A stretch of 64,000 nt of DNA, from positions 992,001 through 1,056,000 of the forward strand of contig NZ_NIXN01000001.1 of the NCBI RefSeq assembly GCF_002807055.1, read 5' to 3'. Within the stretch, counting starts at the first letter, position 1. Each line of letters opens with the position of its first letter. This document shows positions 51,046 to 60,487 of this stretch, piece after piece. Source of the DNA: Confluentibacter citreus. GTDB taxonomy: Bacteria > Bacteroidota > Bacteroidia > Flavobacteriales > Flavobacteriaceae. Both the position numbers and the translations under genes were made by a program. The notes under the pieces were generated by a model that was not told the origin of the DNA, searched no databases, and worked only from the letters and a program-made list of their open reading frames with translations.

Positions 51046-52584
51046 ATGACAGAAACCCCAGTAAAACCTTCCGAAAAAGAATTGTTTGGACATCCAAAAG
51101 GACTGTTTATTCTCTTTTTTACAGAAATGTGGGAACGTTTTTCATTTTATGGAATGAAAGCCCTCTTGATTTTTTACCTTACAAAATACCATTTGTTTTC
51201 TGATATTAGCGGCAATTTGTTAATAGGAAGTTACGCAGCATTGGTGTATGCTGTACCAGTTGTAGGAGGTTTTATTGCAGATAAATATTTAGGTTTTAGA
51301 AAGGCTATAGTTTTTGGAGGCATCATGCTTGTTTTGGGTCATGCTGGTATGGCATATGAAGGTAATGCTGCCACACAAAGCTTAACAGGAGAAATTGTAA
51401 GAGATGATTTTGCGCTTCAAATATTTTATTTGTCATTAGCTTTTATCATTTTAGGAGTTGGATTTTTAAAAGCTAATATTTCTTCTTTGGTAGGAGAGTT
51501 GTATCATGAAGGGGATAAACGTAGAGATTCAGGGTTTACCATATTTTACATGGGAATTAATTTAGGATCCTTTTTAGCAACCATTATATGTGTTTGGCTA
51601 GGGGAAACGTATGGTTGGAGCTATGGGTTTGGAGCTGCTGGTGTTGGTATGTTTTTTGGACTTGTAACATTTATTTCTGGAAAAAAATATCTGTTAGGTA
51701 AAGGAGAATCAAATGCAATAGAATGGTTATCTAAAAAAACCATGGGTATTAGAAACGAATCGCTCATTTATATTTTAAGTGTATTGTCTACCTTATTGTT
51801 ATGGCAAATGGTGCAAAGTCACAGCGTGGTTCAAAATTTGTTGATAATAGCTGGTTCTGTATCATTTATTTATATAGTTTATTATGCCGTAACACAATTA
51901 GATAAAACAGCAAGAGAGCGCCTTATAGCTCTAACTATATTGATTATTTTTACAATAATTTTTTGGGCATTATTCGAGCAAGCTTATACTTCTATGAATT
52001 TATTTGCAGACAGAATTTTAGATAGGGGCAATATTGCTGCAGGTACATTTCTAAGTTTGAATGCTCTTTTTATTATATTGCTCGCCCCGATTTTTGCATG
52101 GTTATGGGTAAAACTTGGCAATTACAATCCGAACACTGCGGTAAAATTTTCGTTGGCATTAATGCTGGTTGGATTGGGTTTTGGCGCATTGGTGATGGGA
52201 ATTAATGCTTCAGAAATGGGTAAAGTAGCCATTTTTTGGTTGGTAATAACCTATTTTTTACATACGTGTGGTGAGTTGTGTTTGTCCCCAGTTGGATTAT
52301 CTGCAGTTACAAAATTGTCACCCTTAAAAATTGTTGGGTTTATGATGGGCGTATGGTTTTTGGCAACAGCAAGTTCCGAATTTATTGCATCCCTTCTAGC
52401 AAATATAGCTTCTGTTGATACTGCCAATGGTACTGCTCCAGACTTAAATCTAGCAAAACAGAGCTATTTGAAACTTTTTGAATATTTATTTTATACAGGA
52501 TTAGGTTTTGGAGGATTGCTTTTATTGCTCTCACCCATCATCAAAAAGTTAATGCACGGAGTTGATAAAGAATTAAATAACTAA
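51046..52584 (+). CDS. POT family peptide:proton symporter
   Basis: This 512-residue transporter has about fourteen membrane segments. It has the POT signature TEMWERFSFYGMKALL (ExxERFxYYG-type) near residue 27 and the PTR2 motif FYMGINLGSFLA near 166. It imports di- and tripeptides driven by protons. A closely related second POT gene follows after 4 nt, so both are probably co-transcribed. Flavobacteria often have such tandem pairs. No signal peptide is expected. Confidence 0.92.
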   Translation: MTETPVKPSEKELFGHPKGLFILFFTEMWERFSFYGMKALLIFYLTKYHLFSDISGNLLIGSYAALVYAVPVVGGFIADKYLGFRKAIVFGGIMLVLGHAGMAYEGNAATQSLTGEIVRDDFALQIFYLSLAFIILGVGFLKANISSLVGELYHEGDKRRDSGFTIFYMGINLGSFLATIICVWLGETYGWSYGFGAAGVGMFFGLVTFISGKKYLLGKGESNAIEWLSKKTMGIRNESLIYILSVLSTLLLWQMVQSHSVVQNLLIIAGSVSFIYIVYYAVTQLDKTARERLIALTILIIFTIIFWALFEQAYTSMNLFADRILDRGNIAAGTFLSLNALFIILLAPIFAWLWVKLGNYNPNTAVKFSLALMLVGLGFGALVMGINASEMGKVAIFWLVITYFLHTCGELCLSPVGLSAVTKLSPLKIVGFMMGVWFLATASSEFIASLLANIASVDTANGTAPDLNLAKQSYLKLFEYLFYTGLGFGGLLLLLSPIIKKLMHGVDKELNN

Positions 52585-52588
52585 AGAT

Positions 52589-54802
52589 ATGAGTGAAAAT
52601 TCAACAGACCAATTTTTTAAAAGTACGGTTTTAGGGCATCCATCTGGATTATTCGTTTTATTTTTTACCGAAATGTGGGAGCGTTTTTCTTATTACGGAA
52701 TGCGAGCGCTTTTGGTTTTATTTTTTACGGCGTCACTACTAGATGAAGGATGGGGTTGGCCAAAGGAACATGCTCTAGCTATTTTCGGAACCTACACATC
52801 GTTGGTATATTTATCAACCATGCTTGGAGGCTATTTCGCTGATAAAATTATAGGGTTTAGATGGGCCGTTGTTGTGGGTGCATTATTAATGACCATAGGA
52901 CATGCTTGTATGGCTTTGGAAACATCATTTTTTATTTATTTAGGACTTACTTTTTTAGTGTTTGGTAGTGGGTTTTTTAAGCCGAACATGACCTCTATAA
53001 TCTCCGAAATTTATAAAGATAGACCAGGGAAAAAGGATGGGGCCTATACTATATTTTATATGGGTGTGAATGCAGGCGCTTTTTTCGGAATTATGCTTTG
53101 TGGCTATTTGGGCGAGAAAGTAGGCTGGAGTTGGGGGTTTGGTATTGCAGGAATATTTATGTTTTTTGGGTTGCTTCAATTCTGGAAGGCACAAGATATA
53201 TTTGGAGATATTGGTTTAAAACCAAAAGTAAAAACGGATAATGAAAATGAATTGTCAATAACTGAAGAGAATGGAGGGAAACTTAATCCATTTACAAAAT
53301 TACAGTTATCCATTATAGCCGTGTCTTCATTTTTAGGATTAACTTGGGTGCTTAACGACCCCATTTCAAAAATTACTGAAGGAGCCACAAATCTTTATAG
53401 CTTCGATATCAATGGCTTTGATGGTAATAATGTGGTCATATTAACAGCTTTAGGCCTTTTTGTCTTGCTTTTGTTTTTAAGAATACCAAAGTATATTCCT
53501 GTTGTAAGGGACAGAATGTTGGCAATTGTTTTTTTTGCCTTTATTACCATGTTTTTCTGGGCAATCTTTGAGCAATCTCCAGGATCTTTAACATTATTTG
53601 CTAGAGATTATACTCAAAGAATTCTTGAAGGAAATACGGGGTTGATTTTTAAAATTGTCGATTCTTTAATGACGATTGTTCCATTAGGTATTATTACGTA
53701 TGTATTGATTTTATTGTTTAAACAAACTTTTAAAAGGTTTGCTTTGGCAAATATTATTTTAGCTTTTAGTTTTATTATAGTTTGGGGAATTGCGCTTTGG
53801 AAAGTTTCTAATGATTTTAAATCCTCATCATATGTTGTCGAGTATGTTAATAATAATGGAGATACGGAAACAGCAAAAGTGGTCACTTCCAAATCATTTA
53901 ATGAAGGAGAGTCATTGCCGATTATTGATAATGAATCCATTTCTTTATACGATCCAATTGCAGAAAGCAATAAAGATAAAGTTGTAAAAAATAATGTGCT
54001 TTTTGATTCCAATGATGTAGAAATGGGAGAAGTATTCTCGGCTAAAATCGCAAGGGTTTTTAAAGAAGATAAAATAGGAGCAGGGGTTCAAATTAATAAA
54101 GCTGAAGTTGTTTTTTACAATTCTAAAGGAGAGAAAAAAAGTAAAATTATAAAGCTTAGTAAGGATGATTTGCAGAAATATGGAGAAGGTTCAGATTTAC
54201 AATTATTCATAACACATAATATAGGATATGATATTAAAGAATCCAATAAAAATCAAGCAGTAGTTACAGCAAAAGAAAGTGCTGTTGAAATTGGTGCTAC
54301 CTGGTTTTCTATATTAAATTCTTTATTCATTATTGCATTAGCACCATTATTTTCAAGATGGTGGGAAAGTAAATATAATCCTAGTGCTAATGGAAAATAT
54401 GCTATAGGCATGTTATTGTTGGGATTAGGAATGGCGGCTGTAGCTATAGGGGCTAGCGGCATTGCACCTGGAGCAAAAACCGCATCAGTTAGCATTATTT
54501 GGCTCATATTGGTTTATTTATTTCATACTATGGGCGAATTATGCATATCTCCAGTAGCCTTGTCTTATGTAAGTAAATTGGTTCCAGGAAGAATGATCGC
54601 CATGATGTTTGGTATTTGGTATTTAGCTGTTGCCATCGGGATGAAATTAGCAGGGATGTTTGGTGAGTACTCCGAAACCATAGCTGCAGAGAAGGGTTTA
54701 AGCACATTTTTCTGGATATTAACTATTATTTCTCTTGTACTAAGTGGGGTTGCGTTATTAACAACACCATTATTTAAAAAGCTAATGCATGGTATCCGTT
54801 AA
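52589..54802 (+). CDS. POT family peptide:proton symporter with large inserted domain
   Basis: This 737-residue protein shares EMWERFSYYGMRALL and FYMGVNAGAFFG with the upstream POT. It is about 225 residues longer. The extra part, roughly residues 352-565, has two further hydrophobic segments (about 357-377 and 385-404) and then a hydrophilic domain of about 160 residues ending at SAVEIGATWFSILNSL, where alignment with the shorter paralogue resumes. The insert has no recognised motif. Peptide uptake is expected; the insert may face the periplasm or cytoplasm. The stop is followed by a strong terminator. Confidence 0.9.
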   Translation: MSENSTDQFFKSTVLGHPSGLFVLFFTEMWERFSYYGMRALLVLFFTASLLDEGWGWPKEHALAIFGTYTSLVYLSTMLGGYFADKIIGFRWAVVVGALLMTIGHACMALETSFFIYLGLTFLVFGSGFFKPNMTSIISEIYKDRPGKKDGAYTIFYMGVNAGAFFGIMLCGYLGEKVGWSWGFGIAGIFMFFGLLQFWKAQDIFGDIGLKPKVKTDNENELSITEENGGKLNPFTKLQLSIIAVSSFLGLTWVLNDPISKITEGATNLYSFDINGFDGNNVVILTALGLFVLLLFLRIPKYIPVVRDRMLAIVFFAFITMFFWAIFEQSPGSLTLFARDYTQRILEGNTGLIFKIVDSLMTIVPLGIITYVLILLFKQTFKRFALANIILAFSFIIVWGIALWKVSNDFKSSSYVVEYVNNNGDTETAKVVTSKSFNEGESLPIIDNESISLYDPIAESNKDKVVKNNVLFDSNDVEMGEVFSAKIARVFKEDKIGAGVQINKAEVVFYNSKGEKKSKIIKLSKDDLQKYGEGSDLQLFITHNIGYDIKESNKNQAVVTAKESAVEIGATWFSILNSLFIIALAPLFSRWWESKYNPSANGKYAIGMLLLGLGMAAVAIGASGIAPGAKTASVSIIWLILVYLFHTMGELCISPVALSYVSKLVPGRMIAMMFGIWYLAVAIGMKLAGMFGEYSETIAAEKGLSTFFWILTIISLVLSGVALLTTPLFKKLMHGIR

Positions 54803-54827
54803 TCGAAAAAATAGTTAAAATAAAATC

Positions 54828-54854
54828 AAAAACCCCTATAATAGGGGTTTTTTT
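54828..54854 (+). terminator. terminator of the POT transporter operon
   Basis: AAAACCCCTAT and ATAGGGGTTTT form a tight hairpin (stem CCCCT/AGGGG, loop ATAAT), followed by a T-run of eight. Confidence 0.9.
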
Positions 54855-54855
54855 G

Positions 54856-54863
54856 TAATTTTG
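54856..54863 (+). promoter_or_regulatory. -7 element for the thioredoxin-like gene
   Basis: TAATTTTG is an exact TAnnTTTG, 26 nt before the ATG. The -33 position falls inside the preceding terminator hairpin. Confidence 0.5.
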
Positions 54864-54889
54864 AACCAAGTTTTGTAATTAAGACCATT

Positions 54890-55444
54890 ATGAAAAATAT
54901 AAAATATATATGCCTTTTGACAGTTTTAATGTCAGTTAAAGGTTTTACACAAGAAATTAAATGGATGACGCTTCAACAAGCGGTAGCCCTTCAAAAGACA
55001 CATCCGAAAAAAATTATGATGGATGTTTATACCAATTGGTGTGGGCCTTGCAAGATGTTGGATAAAAATACATTTCAAAACAAAGATGTAGCGAATTATG
55101 TAAATAAAAACTATTATGCCGTTAAATTTAATGGAGAAGGTAATGACGTTATTAATTTTAATGGCAATACATTTAAAAACCCTAATTACGATGCGTCAAG
55201 GGCCAATACTCGTAATTCGGCCCACCAATTAGCAAGTTATCTTCAAATTAGTGCTTATCCTACCATTGTTTTTTTTGATGAAAAAGGGAATGTTATAGCG
55301 CCGATACGAGGTTATCAAACACCGCCCCAATTGGAACTATACTTAAAAATGTTTAAACAAGATGACCATAAAAGCATTGATACCCAAGATAAATTCAATG
55401 CATATTACAAAGCATTTACACCTCAATTCGTTGTGAGCCAATAA
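54890..55444 (+). CDS. secreted thioredoxin-like protein
   Basis: This 184-residue protein has a signal peptide ending near FTQ (residue 21), so it is periplasmic. The thioredoxin fold carries the active site NWCGPCK (Cys51, Cys54), and a cis-proline segment SAYPTIVFFDEKGN lies near residue 124. It resembles DUF255/thioredoxin_7-type reductases of Bacteroidota that keep periplasmic cysteines reduced. It is a single gene, convergent with comEC at 3 nt, and its terminator lies inside the comEC coding end. Confidence 0.88.
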   Translation: MKNIKYICLLTVLMSVKGFTQEIKWMTLQQAVALQKTHPKKIMMDVYTNWCGPCKMLDKNTFQNKDVANYVNKNYYAVKFNGEGNDVINFNGNTFKNPNYDASRANTRNSAHQLASYLQISAYPTIVFFDEKGNVIAPIRGYQTPPQLELYLKMFKQDDHKSIDTQDKFNAYYKAFTPQFVVSQ

Positions 55445-55447
55445 CAC

Positions 55448-57484
55448 TTAATAATCTATAATGAAAGCTCCCTTTTTGCTGGTTTGGTGAAAAGGGAGTT
55501 TTCTTTTTTTGCATACAGCTTCCCATTGTTCTAAATACGATTTATAGTTGCTGCCATCGGCAATAATATATTTTGGTTTTATTGAATCTATCAACCTGTT
55601 CAAATTTAATTGTGGTGATTGCCTTAACAATACATAATCTGGTTGAAATGTTTTAATATTATAAACGCCTAAGCTATCAATGACCAAAAGTGTTTTGTTA
55701 TTTAATAGGTAGATGGGGTTGATAGTGTTAGTTTGAATGGTTTTAATATGGTTGCCGACAACAAAATCTTTGATTATTCTATCTTTTGACAGCGTTAAAC
55801 TATCAAAATCGGTAGCAACATGAATAGTATTAGTAGTTACATTCCCAACCAAGGTAAATTTACTTTTATGAAATATTACAAATTGGTTTTCTTGACTATT
55901 GTATTTTGTATATATGAAAACACATTGTATCGCCAAAATGGCAATCAGTAATAAGCTGTAATTTTTATAATGTTTCTTTTTCCAAAATTGTATTAGTGCA
56001 ATAATCAAGAAGTAAGAGGCAAAAACATATAAAAGACTAAATGCGATATCTTTAAATAAAAATGACTCTTGTTCAGAAATCCAACCTACAAAACGGTTCA
56101 TTAAGCTTATTGTGTATCCATAAATTTTCGCTATAAAAACAGGCAATATATTTAATAAAGCTAAGAGAATTATAAGAATTCCAAAACCTAAAATAATCCC
56201 TAGAACTGGTATAATGACTAGATTGGAAATAAAAAACAAACCAGGTAGTTGATGGAAATAATATAAACTTATTGGTATAATCCCAAATTGGGCAGAAACA
56301 GTAACCGTTAACGTATGCCAATAAAAATCTATAATTTTATTTTTTGGCTTCCATAAATGATACAGTAAAGGGTCGATAATTACGATGGATAAAACAGCTA
56401 AATAACTTAATTGAAAACCAACATCGAACAAAAACATGGGTTTTATAAGAAGCAATACAAACATGGATATTGCCAGAGTGTTGAAAATGCTCGTGGGTCT
56501 TTTTAAATTCATGGCGATTGCCACAATACTAAACATGGTAACGGCTCTAGTTACGGAGGCAGAGAGACCAGCAATGATGGCAAACCCCCATAACATGACA
56601 ATAAGCAACATGATTTTTATAAGTTTACCATGTTTAAATGTTTCTAGTGGCTTTAATATAAAACTTAAGATTAATAGAATAATACCAATATGTAATCCGG
56701 AAACAGCTAAAATATGTATGGCGCCCGCGTTGGTATAGTTGGAATAAACTTCTTCGCTGATGTCTTGCCGTTGTCCCAATAAAAGAGCATTGATAATGGC
56801 AAGTTCATCTGGATCAAATGGATAGGTTTTTAGCTTAATATTGATATGGTTTCTAATGTTATTCGCTATGCCAAGAAGGGTGTTTTTTTCAGATGCAACT
56901 TTTAAAAGCGATTTCTTGTTGGTAAAGAGTTGATGGTAAATGTATTTTTTCTCTAGAAATTTTTTATAGTCAAATTGATGGGGATTTAAGGGCGGAAGAA
57001 TCTCCTTTAAAACAGTTTTTGTAATAAGAATGTCATCCACTTTTAATGGAGTTAGAGTGGAATCTTTTTGAATGTTGAGCAGTGAATTTCCGCAAACACT
57101 TAAATCATCAATTTTTAGAAGATCTACAATATATTTATCATAATACATATTCGATTTTAAAACCTCTTTAACCCTAAAAGTGATGGTTTTTAAAGAATCG
57201 TTTTCAGAAGTAAAATGCTTGTAATGATTTGAAAAATTCTTTTCATTATGCACATTTATGGTCAATATGCCTATAAAAATCATGGTCAAAAAAGCTAAAA
57301 GACCAAACCAAATGGTTTTTAAAAATTGCTTTTTCGAAATTATAAAAGACAGAAATAAAAATATTAAAAGCCCAATGATAATGTACGAAGTCCATATCAA
57401 AGGCCACTCAAAAAAGTAGCCAACAAGAATGCCTATAATAAGGCAAATTGTTAGTTTTATTATGGCGAAATTAAGTAGCTTCAT
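55448..57484 (-). CDS. comEC: ComEC/Rec2-family DNA uptake membrane protein
   Basis: This 678-residue protein has an N-terminal DUF4131 region, then the competence domain with the motif AGAIHILAVSGLHIGIILLI near residues 250-270 and many hydrophobic segments to about 510. The last 150 residues are the remnant of the metallo-beta-lactamase-like domain without the HxHxDH motif, as is usual in Bacteroidota. It should form the inner-membrane channel for single-stranded DNA in natural transformation. It is the last gene of the surE-lpxB-C40 run. The hairpin of the convergent gene lies in its last codons. Confidence 0.88.
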   Translation of the reverse strand: MKLLNFAIIKLTICLIIGILVGYFFEWPLIWTSYIIIGLLIFLFLSFIISKKQFLKTIWFGLLAFLTMIFIGILTINVHNEKNFSNHYKHFTSENDSLKTITFRVKEVLKSNMYYDKYIVDLLKIDDLSVCGNSLLNIQKDSTLTPLKVDDILITKTVLKEILPPLNPHQFDYKKFLEKKYIYHQLFTNKKSLLKVASEKNTLLGIANNIRNHINIKLKTYPFDPDELAIINALLLGQRQDISEEVYSNYTNAGAIHILAVSGLHIGIILLILSFILKPLETFKHGKLIKIMLLIVMLWGFAIIAGLSASVTRAVTMFSIVAIAMNLKRPTSIFNTLAISMFVLLLIKPMFLFDVGFQLSYLAVLSIVIIDPLLYHLWKPKNKIIDFYWHTLTVTVSAQFGIIPISLYYFHQLPGLFFISNLVIIPVLGIILGFGILIILLALLNILPVFIAKIYGYTISLMNRFVGWISEQESFLFKDIAFSLLYVFASYFLIIALIQFWKKKHYKNYSLLLIAILAIQCVFIYTKYNSQENQFVIFHKSKFTLVGNVTTNTIHVATDFDSLTLSKDRIIKDFVVGNHIKTIQTNTINPIYLLNNKTLLVIDSLGVYNIKTFQPDYVLLRQSPQLNLNRLIDSIKPKYIIADGSNYKSYLEQWEAVCKKRKLPFHQTSKKGAFIIDY
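55469..55510 (+). terminator. terminator of the thioredoxin gene embedded in comEC 3' codons
   Basis: CTCCCTTTT (55469-55477) and AAAAGGGAG (55490-55498) form a 9-bp stem with a 12-nt loop, followed by TTTTCTTTTTTT. It lies 25 nt past the thioredoxin stop, within comEC. Confidence 0.75.
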
Positions 57485-57507
57485 GTCGCCGAAAGATATA
57501 AAATTTC

Positions 57508-58089
57508 TTATAAAATCCTTCGTGCTTCTACAAATGCCTTATTCCAGTAAGCTTCGGTAATTGAAGATACAATGACGCCTGCACTTGTGGTTGAGTGGAT
57601 AAATTCTATATTTCCACTATCCATAGACGAGACAACCAATCCAACATGGCTAATATCATTTCGCCTGTTACCTGTTTTAAAGAATACTAAATCGCCGATG
57701 CCCACATTATTTAATGGGATTTTTTCACCATTTTTTGCCATATCCCTTGAAATTCTTGGAAGAATAATATCGTGGGCTCTAAAAGATTCAAATACGAGAC
57801 CAGAACAATCCATTCCCGATTTTGTGGCGCCACCAAATCTGTATCGAACACCTTTAAATTGTTTGGCGTACTCTACAATACTAAAAGCTTTAGAACCTGA
57901 GAAATTGGAACCTGAATTGGAATTAATATCTTCTGTTGTAATGGTTTTATTGGCATAAATTTCATCATTGGGATTTGTTCCAATAATAATTTTCGAAGCC
58001 CTTGGGTTTTCGTTTTTGGTGTGTTTAGCAGATTTACAACTACTGAAACTAAAAAAAATAATACTTAAAAAAAACAGGAGTTTCTTCAT
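57508..58089 (-). CDS. NlpC/P60 (C40) peptidoglycan hydrolase lipoprotein
   Basis: This 193-residue protein has a lipobox FSSC (Cys18) after a hydrophobic signal. The C40 domain spans about 68-193: catalytic Cys95 in GMDCSGLV, His148 in ISHVGLVV and a third polar residue, His165, in FIHSTTSAG. It should cut peptide stems of peptidoglycan, most likely the D-Glu/diaminopimelate bond as is usual for the family. It lies 7 nt after lpxB and 23 nt before comEC on the minus strand. The family is certain and the role in wall turnover is inferred. Confidence 0.9.
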   Translation of the reverse strand: MKKLLFFLSIIFFSFSSCKSAKHTKNENPRASKIIIGTNPNDEIYANKTITTEDINSNSGSNFSGSKAFSIVEYAKQFKGVRYRFGGATKSGMDCSGLVFESFRAHDIILPRISRDMAKNGEKIPLNNVGIGDLVFFKTGNRRNDISHVGLVVSSMDSGNIEFIHSTTSAGVIVSSITEAYWNKAFVEARRIL

Positions 58090-58096
58090 ACTAAAA

Positions 58097-59209
58097 TTAG
58101 GCTTGTATAGATTTGAAAATTAAATGAGCTGTTTTTGCACTGGCCCCTTTTCCGCCAAGTTTTTTCTCTAAATCGTAATAATTAATAAAGAATTTAGTGC
58201 GTTCATTAGGGTCAAGAATGATGTCTAATTCCTTTTTAAGGTTTTCTGAATTAAATTCGTCTTGAATAAGTTCTTTTACCACTTCTTTATCCATTATCAA
58301 ATTTACTAACGAAATATACTTAAGAGTTATTATTCTTTTTGCAATTTGATAAGAGATATTACTGCCTTTATAGCAAACTACTTGAGGCACTTTAAATAAG
58401 GCGGTTTCTAAGGTAGCCGTGCCAGACGTTACCAAAGCAGCCACTGATACACTTAATAAATCGTAGGTTTTATTAGCTATAAATTTCACATTTGAGGCCT
58501 TGATAAATGTTGTATAAAAATCGAAATCTTGGCTAGGTGCACCCGCAATAACAAATTGATAATTTGGGTATGCATCAGTCAAGCTTAGCATTACAGAAAG
58601 CATATTTTTTATTTCTTGTTTACGGCTTCCGGGTAAAAGAGCAATGATGGGTTTTTCGTTTAATTCATGTGTAGCCCTAAATTCATATTCGTCAACTTGA
58701 GTTCTATCAGCAATAGCATCAATTAATGGATGTCCAACAAAGGTTACATTGTAATTATGTTTTTTGTAGAAAGCTTCAACAAAAGGCAAAATAACGTACA
58801 TGGCATCTATATCGCGTTTTATAGCTTTTACTCTACTGGCTCGAGACGCCCAAACTTGTGGGGAAATGTAATAATTGGTTCTATATTTTTGTTGTTTTGC
58901 CCATTTCGCAATGCGAAGATTAAATCCGGAATTATCAATAAAAATAATAACATCGGGATTGTAATTTTTTATATCTGTTTTACAGAACGATATATCTTTA
59001 TATATTTTAGGAAGGTTTTTTATAACTTCGGCAAAACCCATAAAAGCACGTTCTTTGTAATGTTTAACCAAAGTGCCGCCAACGCGTTGCATAAGGTCGC
59101 CACCCCAAAACCTAAAATCAGCATTCACATCTTCTTTTAGTAATGCTTTCATAAGGTAAGAGCCATGTAAATCGCCCGACGCTTCTCCTGCAATAATATA
59201 ATACTTCAT
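58097..59209 (-). CDS. lpxB: lipid-A-disaccharide synthase
   Basis: This 370-residue GT19 enzyme begins MKYYIIAGEASGDLHGSYL, the LpxB N-terminal motif. FIDNSGFNLRIAKWAKQ near 90, ISPQVWASRASR near 114 and LLPGSRKQEIK near 192 are also characteristic. It joins UDP-diacylglucosamine to lipid X at the inner-membrane surface in lipid A synthesis. It lies between a small membrane protein gene (11 nt) and the NlpC/P60 gene (7 nt), downstream of surE, an order common in Flavobacteriaceae. The identification is secure. Confidence 0.96.
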   Translation of the reverse strand: MKYYIIAGEASGDLHGSYLMKALLKEDVNADFRFWGGDLMQRVGGTLVKHYKERAFMGFAEVIKNLPKIYKDISFCKTDIKNYNPDVIIFIDNSGFNLRIAKWAKQQKYRTNYYISPQVWASRASRVKAIKRDIDAMYVILPFVEAFYKKHNYNVTFVGHPLIDAIADRTQVDEYEFRATHELNEKPIIALLPGSRKQEIKNMLSVMLSLTDAYPNYQFVIAGAPSQDFDFYTTFIKASNVKFIANKTYDLLSVSVAALVTSGTATLETALFKVPQVVCYKGSNISYQIAKRIITLKYISLVNLIMDKEVVKELIQDEFNSENLKKELDIILDPNERTKFFINYYDLEKKLGGKGASAKTAHLIFKSIQA

Positions 59210-59220
59210 TAACTAAATAA

Positions 59221-59505
59221 TTATAGCATTTTAAAAAAAAAGGTAAAAATAGCAACTAAAATGGTTATTAATAAAACGCCCCTAGCCTTATAATCTTGTT
59301 TTTTTCTGATAAAAATAAAGAAAGCTACTAAATTTAAAATAGCGCCCAAGCTAATTAGTTTTCCTAAAAAACCTTCTTTAGCGGCATTTTTAATAACAGT
59401 TAAAAAATCATCGCCTTGTCCTAATAGTGTCGATACAATAATCAACCCAATGGCATTGGCAATCAAACCCACTAACACTCCAATAAAAATATTTTTTTTA
59501 ATCAT
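59221..59505 (-). CDS. small three-helix membrane protein
   Basis: This 94-residue protein has hydrophobic segments at about 4-26, 50-66 and 77-92. No motif is recognised. It overlaps the end of surE by 8 nt and precedes lpxB by 11 nt, so it is part of the same transcript and is probably translated by coupling. The short charged loop QDYKARG lies before the last helix. The function is unknown; co-expression with lpxB hints at the envelope. Confidence 0.75.
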   Translation of the reverse strand: MIKKNIFIGVLVGLIANAIGLIIVSTLLGQGDDFLTVIKNAAKEGFLGKLISLGAILNLVAFFIFIRKKQDYKARGVLLITILVAIFTFFFKML

Positions 59506-60274
59506 TTAATTCCCATGAGTTTAAATTTTGTATAAAATGATAAGCTGTTAAATCAAACTGGATAGGTACCACAGATACATAACCATTTTCTAAAGCCCAT
59601 TCATCGGTATCTTCACCGCCATCCAAATTTACAAACTTTCCTGAAAGCCAATAGTAATCCTTTCCTTGAGGGTTTTTACGCTTATCAAATTCTTCTACCC
59701 AATTAGCCTTAGCTTGTCGGCAAACCTTAATGCCTTTAATTTGTTTCTCAGGAAGATTTGGTATATTTACATTTAACACCACCCCTTTAGGTAAACCATG
59801 TTTTAATGCATTTTTTGTTATGGTTTTCACATGGTTTTTGCAAGCCTCAAAATTGGCACTCCACGCATAATCCAATAATGAAAACCCAATGGCGGGAATC
59901 CCTTCTATGCCAGCTTCAATAGCCGCACTCATCGTACCAGAATATATCACATTGATAGAGGAATTGGAGCCATGGTTAATACCAGAAACACACAAATCGG
60001 GCCGTCTGTCTAAAATCTCTCTAATGGCTAGTTTTACACAATCAGCGGGTGTTCCAGAGCAACTGTATTCTTTTTGTGGGCCATCATCAAGGGTTACGCG
60101 CTCCGCATAAAGCATTGAATCCAATGTTATGGCATGCCCCATGCCACTTTGCGGACTGTCTGGAGCTACAACAACTACATCTCCTATCATATTCATAACC
60201 TTTATTAAAGTTCTTAGTCCAGGTGCGCTAATGCCATCATCATTTGTGACTAAAATAAGCGGTTTTTTTGCCAT
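59498..60274 (-). CDS. surE: 5'/3'-nucleotidase SurE
   Basis: This 258-residue protein begins PLILVTNDDGISAPGL, with the metal aspartates of the SurE family. SGTPADCVKLA near 94 and SGINHGSNSSINVIYSGTMSAA near 118-139 (read in two halves) complete the active site. It dephosphorylates nucleoside monophosphates and related small substrates in the cytosol. It is the first gene of the minus-strand run surE, small membrane protein, lpxB, C40, comEC. The identification is secure. Confidence 0.96.
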   Translation of the reverse strand: MAKKPLILVTNDDGISAPGLRTLIKVMNMIGDVVVVAPDSPQSGMGHAITLDSMLYAERVTLDDGPQKEYSCSGTPADCVKLAIREILDRRPDLCVSGINHGSNSSINVIYSGTMSAAIEAGIEGIPAIGFSLLDYAWSANFEACKNHVKTITKNALKHGLPKGVVLNVNIPNLPEKQIKGIKVCRQAKANWVEEFDKRKNPQGKDYYWLSGKFVNLDGGEDTDEWALENGYVSVVPIQFDLTAYHFIQNLNSWELND

Positions 60275-60412
60275 GAGGGGTATTTGTTTTTAGTGTTGCT
60301 AAAATACATAAAATCCGATTAACGTTTCAATTTGTTTAGTTTAACAAAAAATTAGTAGCGTATCAGTTTATTGGCATGGTTTTTTCTTTAATTTAGTGAA
60401 AAATATAATATG

Positions 60413-60420
60413 TATTTTTG
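60413..60420 (+). promoter_or_regulatory. -7 element for the tail-specific protease gene
   Basis: TATTTTTG is an exact TAnnTTTG, 67 nt before the ATG. The 213-nt gap to surE holds no gene. Confidence 0.45.
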
Positions 60421-60487
60421 TAAAAACTAAAATTAGATTCTTTACGTTTTAATCTAAATAATACGTTTTTTATAAAAAAAACATAGA

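Noticed and set aside
55448-57484. Possible frameshift or truncation of comEC because the metallo-beta-lactamase motif is missing.
   Set aside because: The length near 680 residues and absence of the HxHxDH motif are normal for Bacteroidota ComEC.
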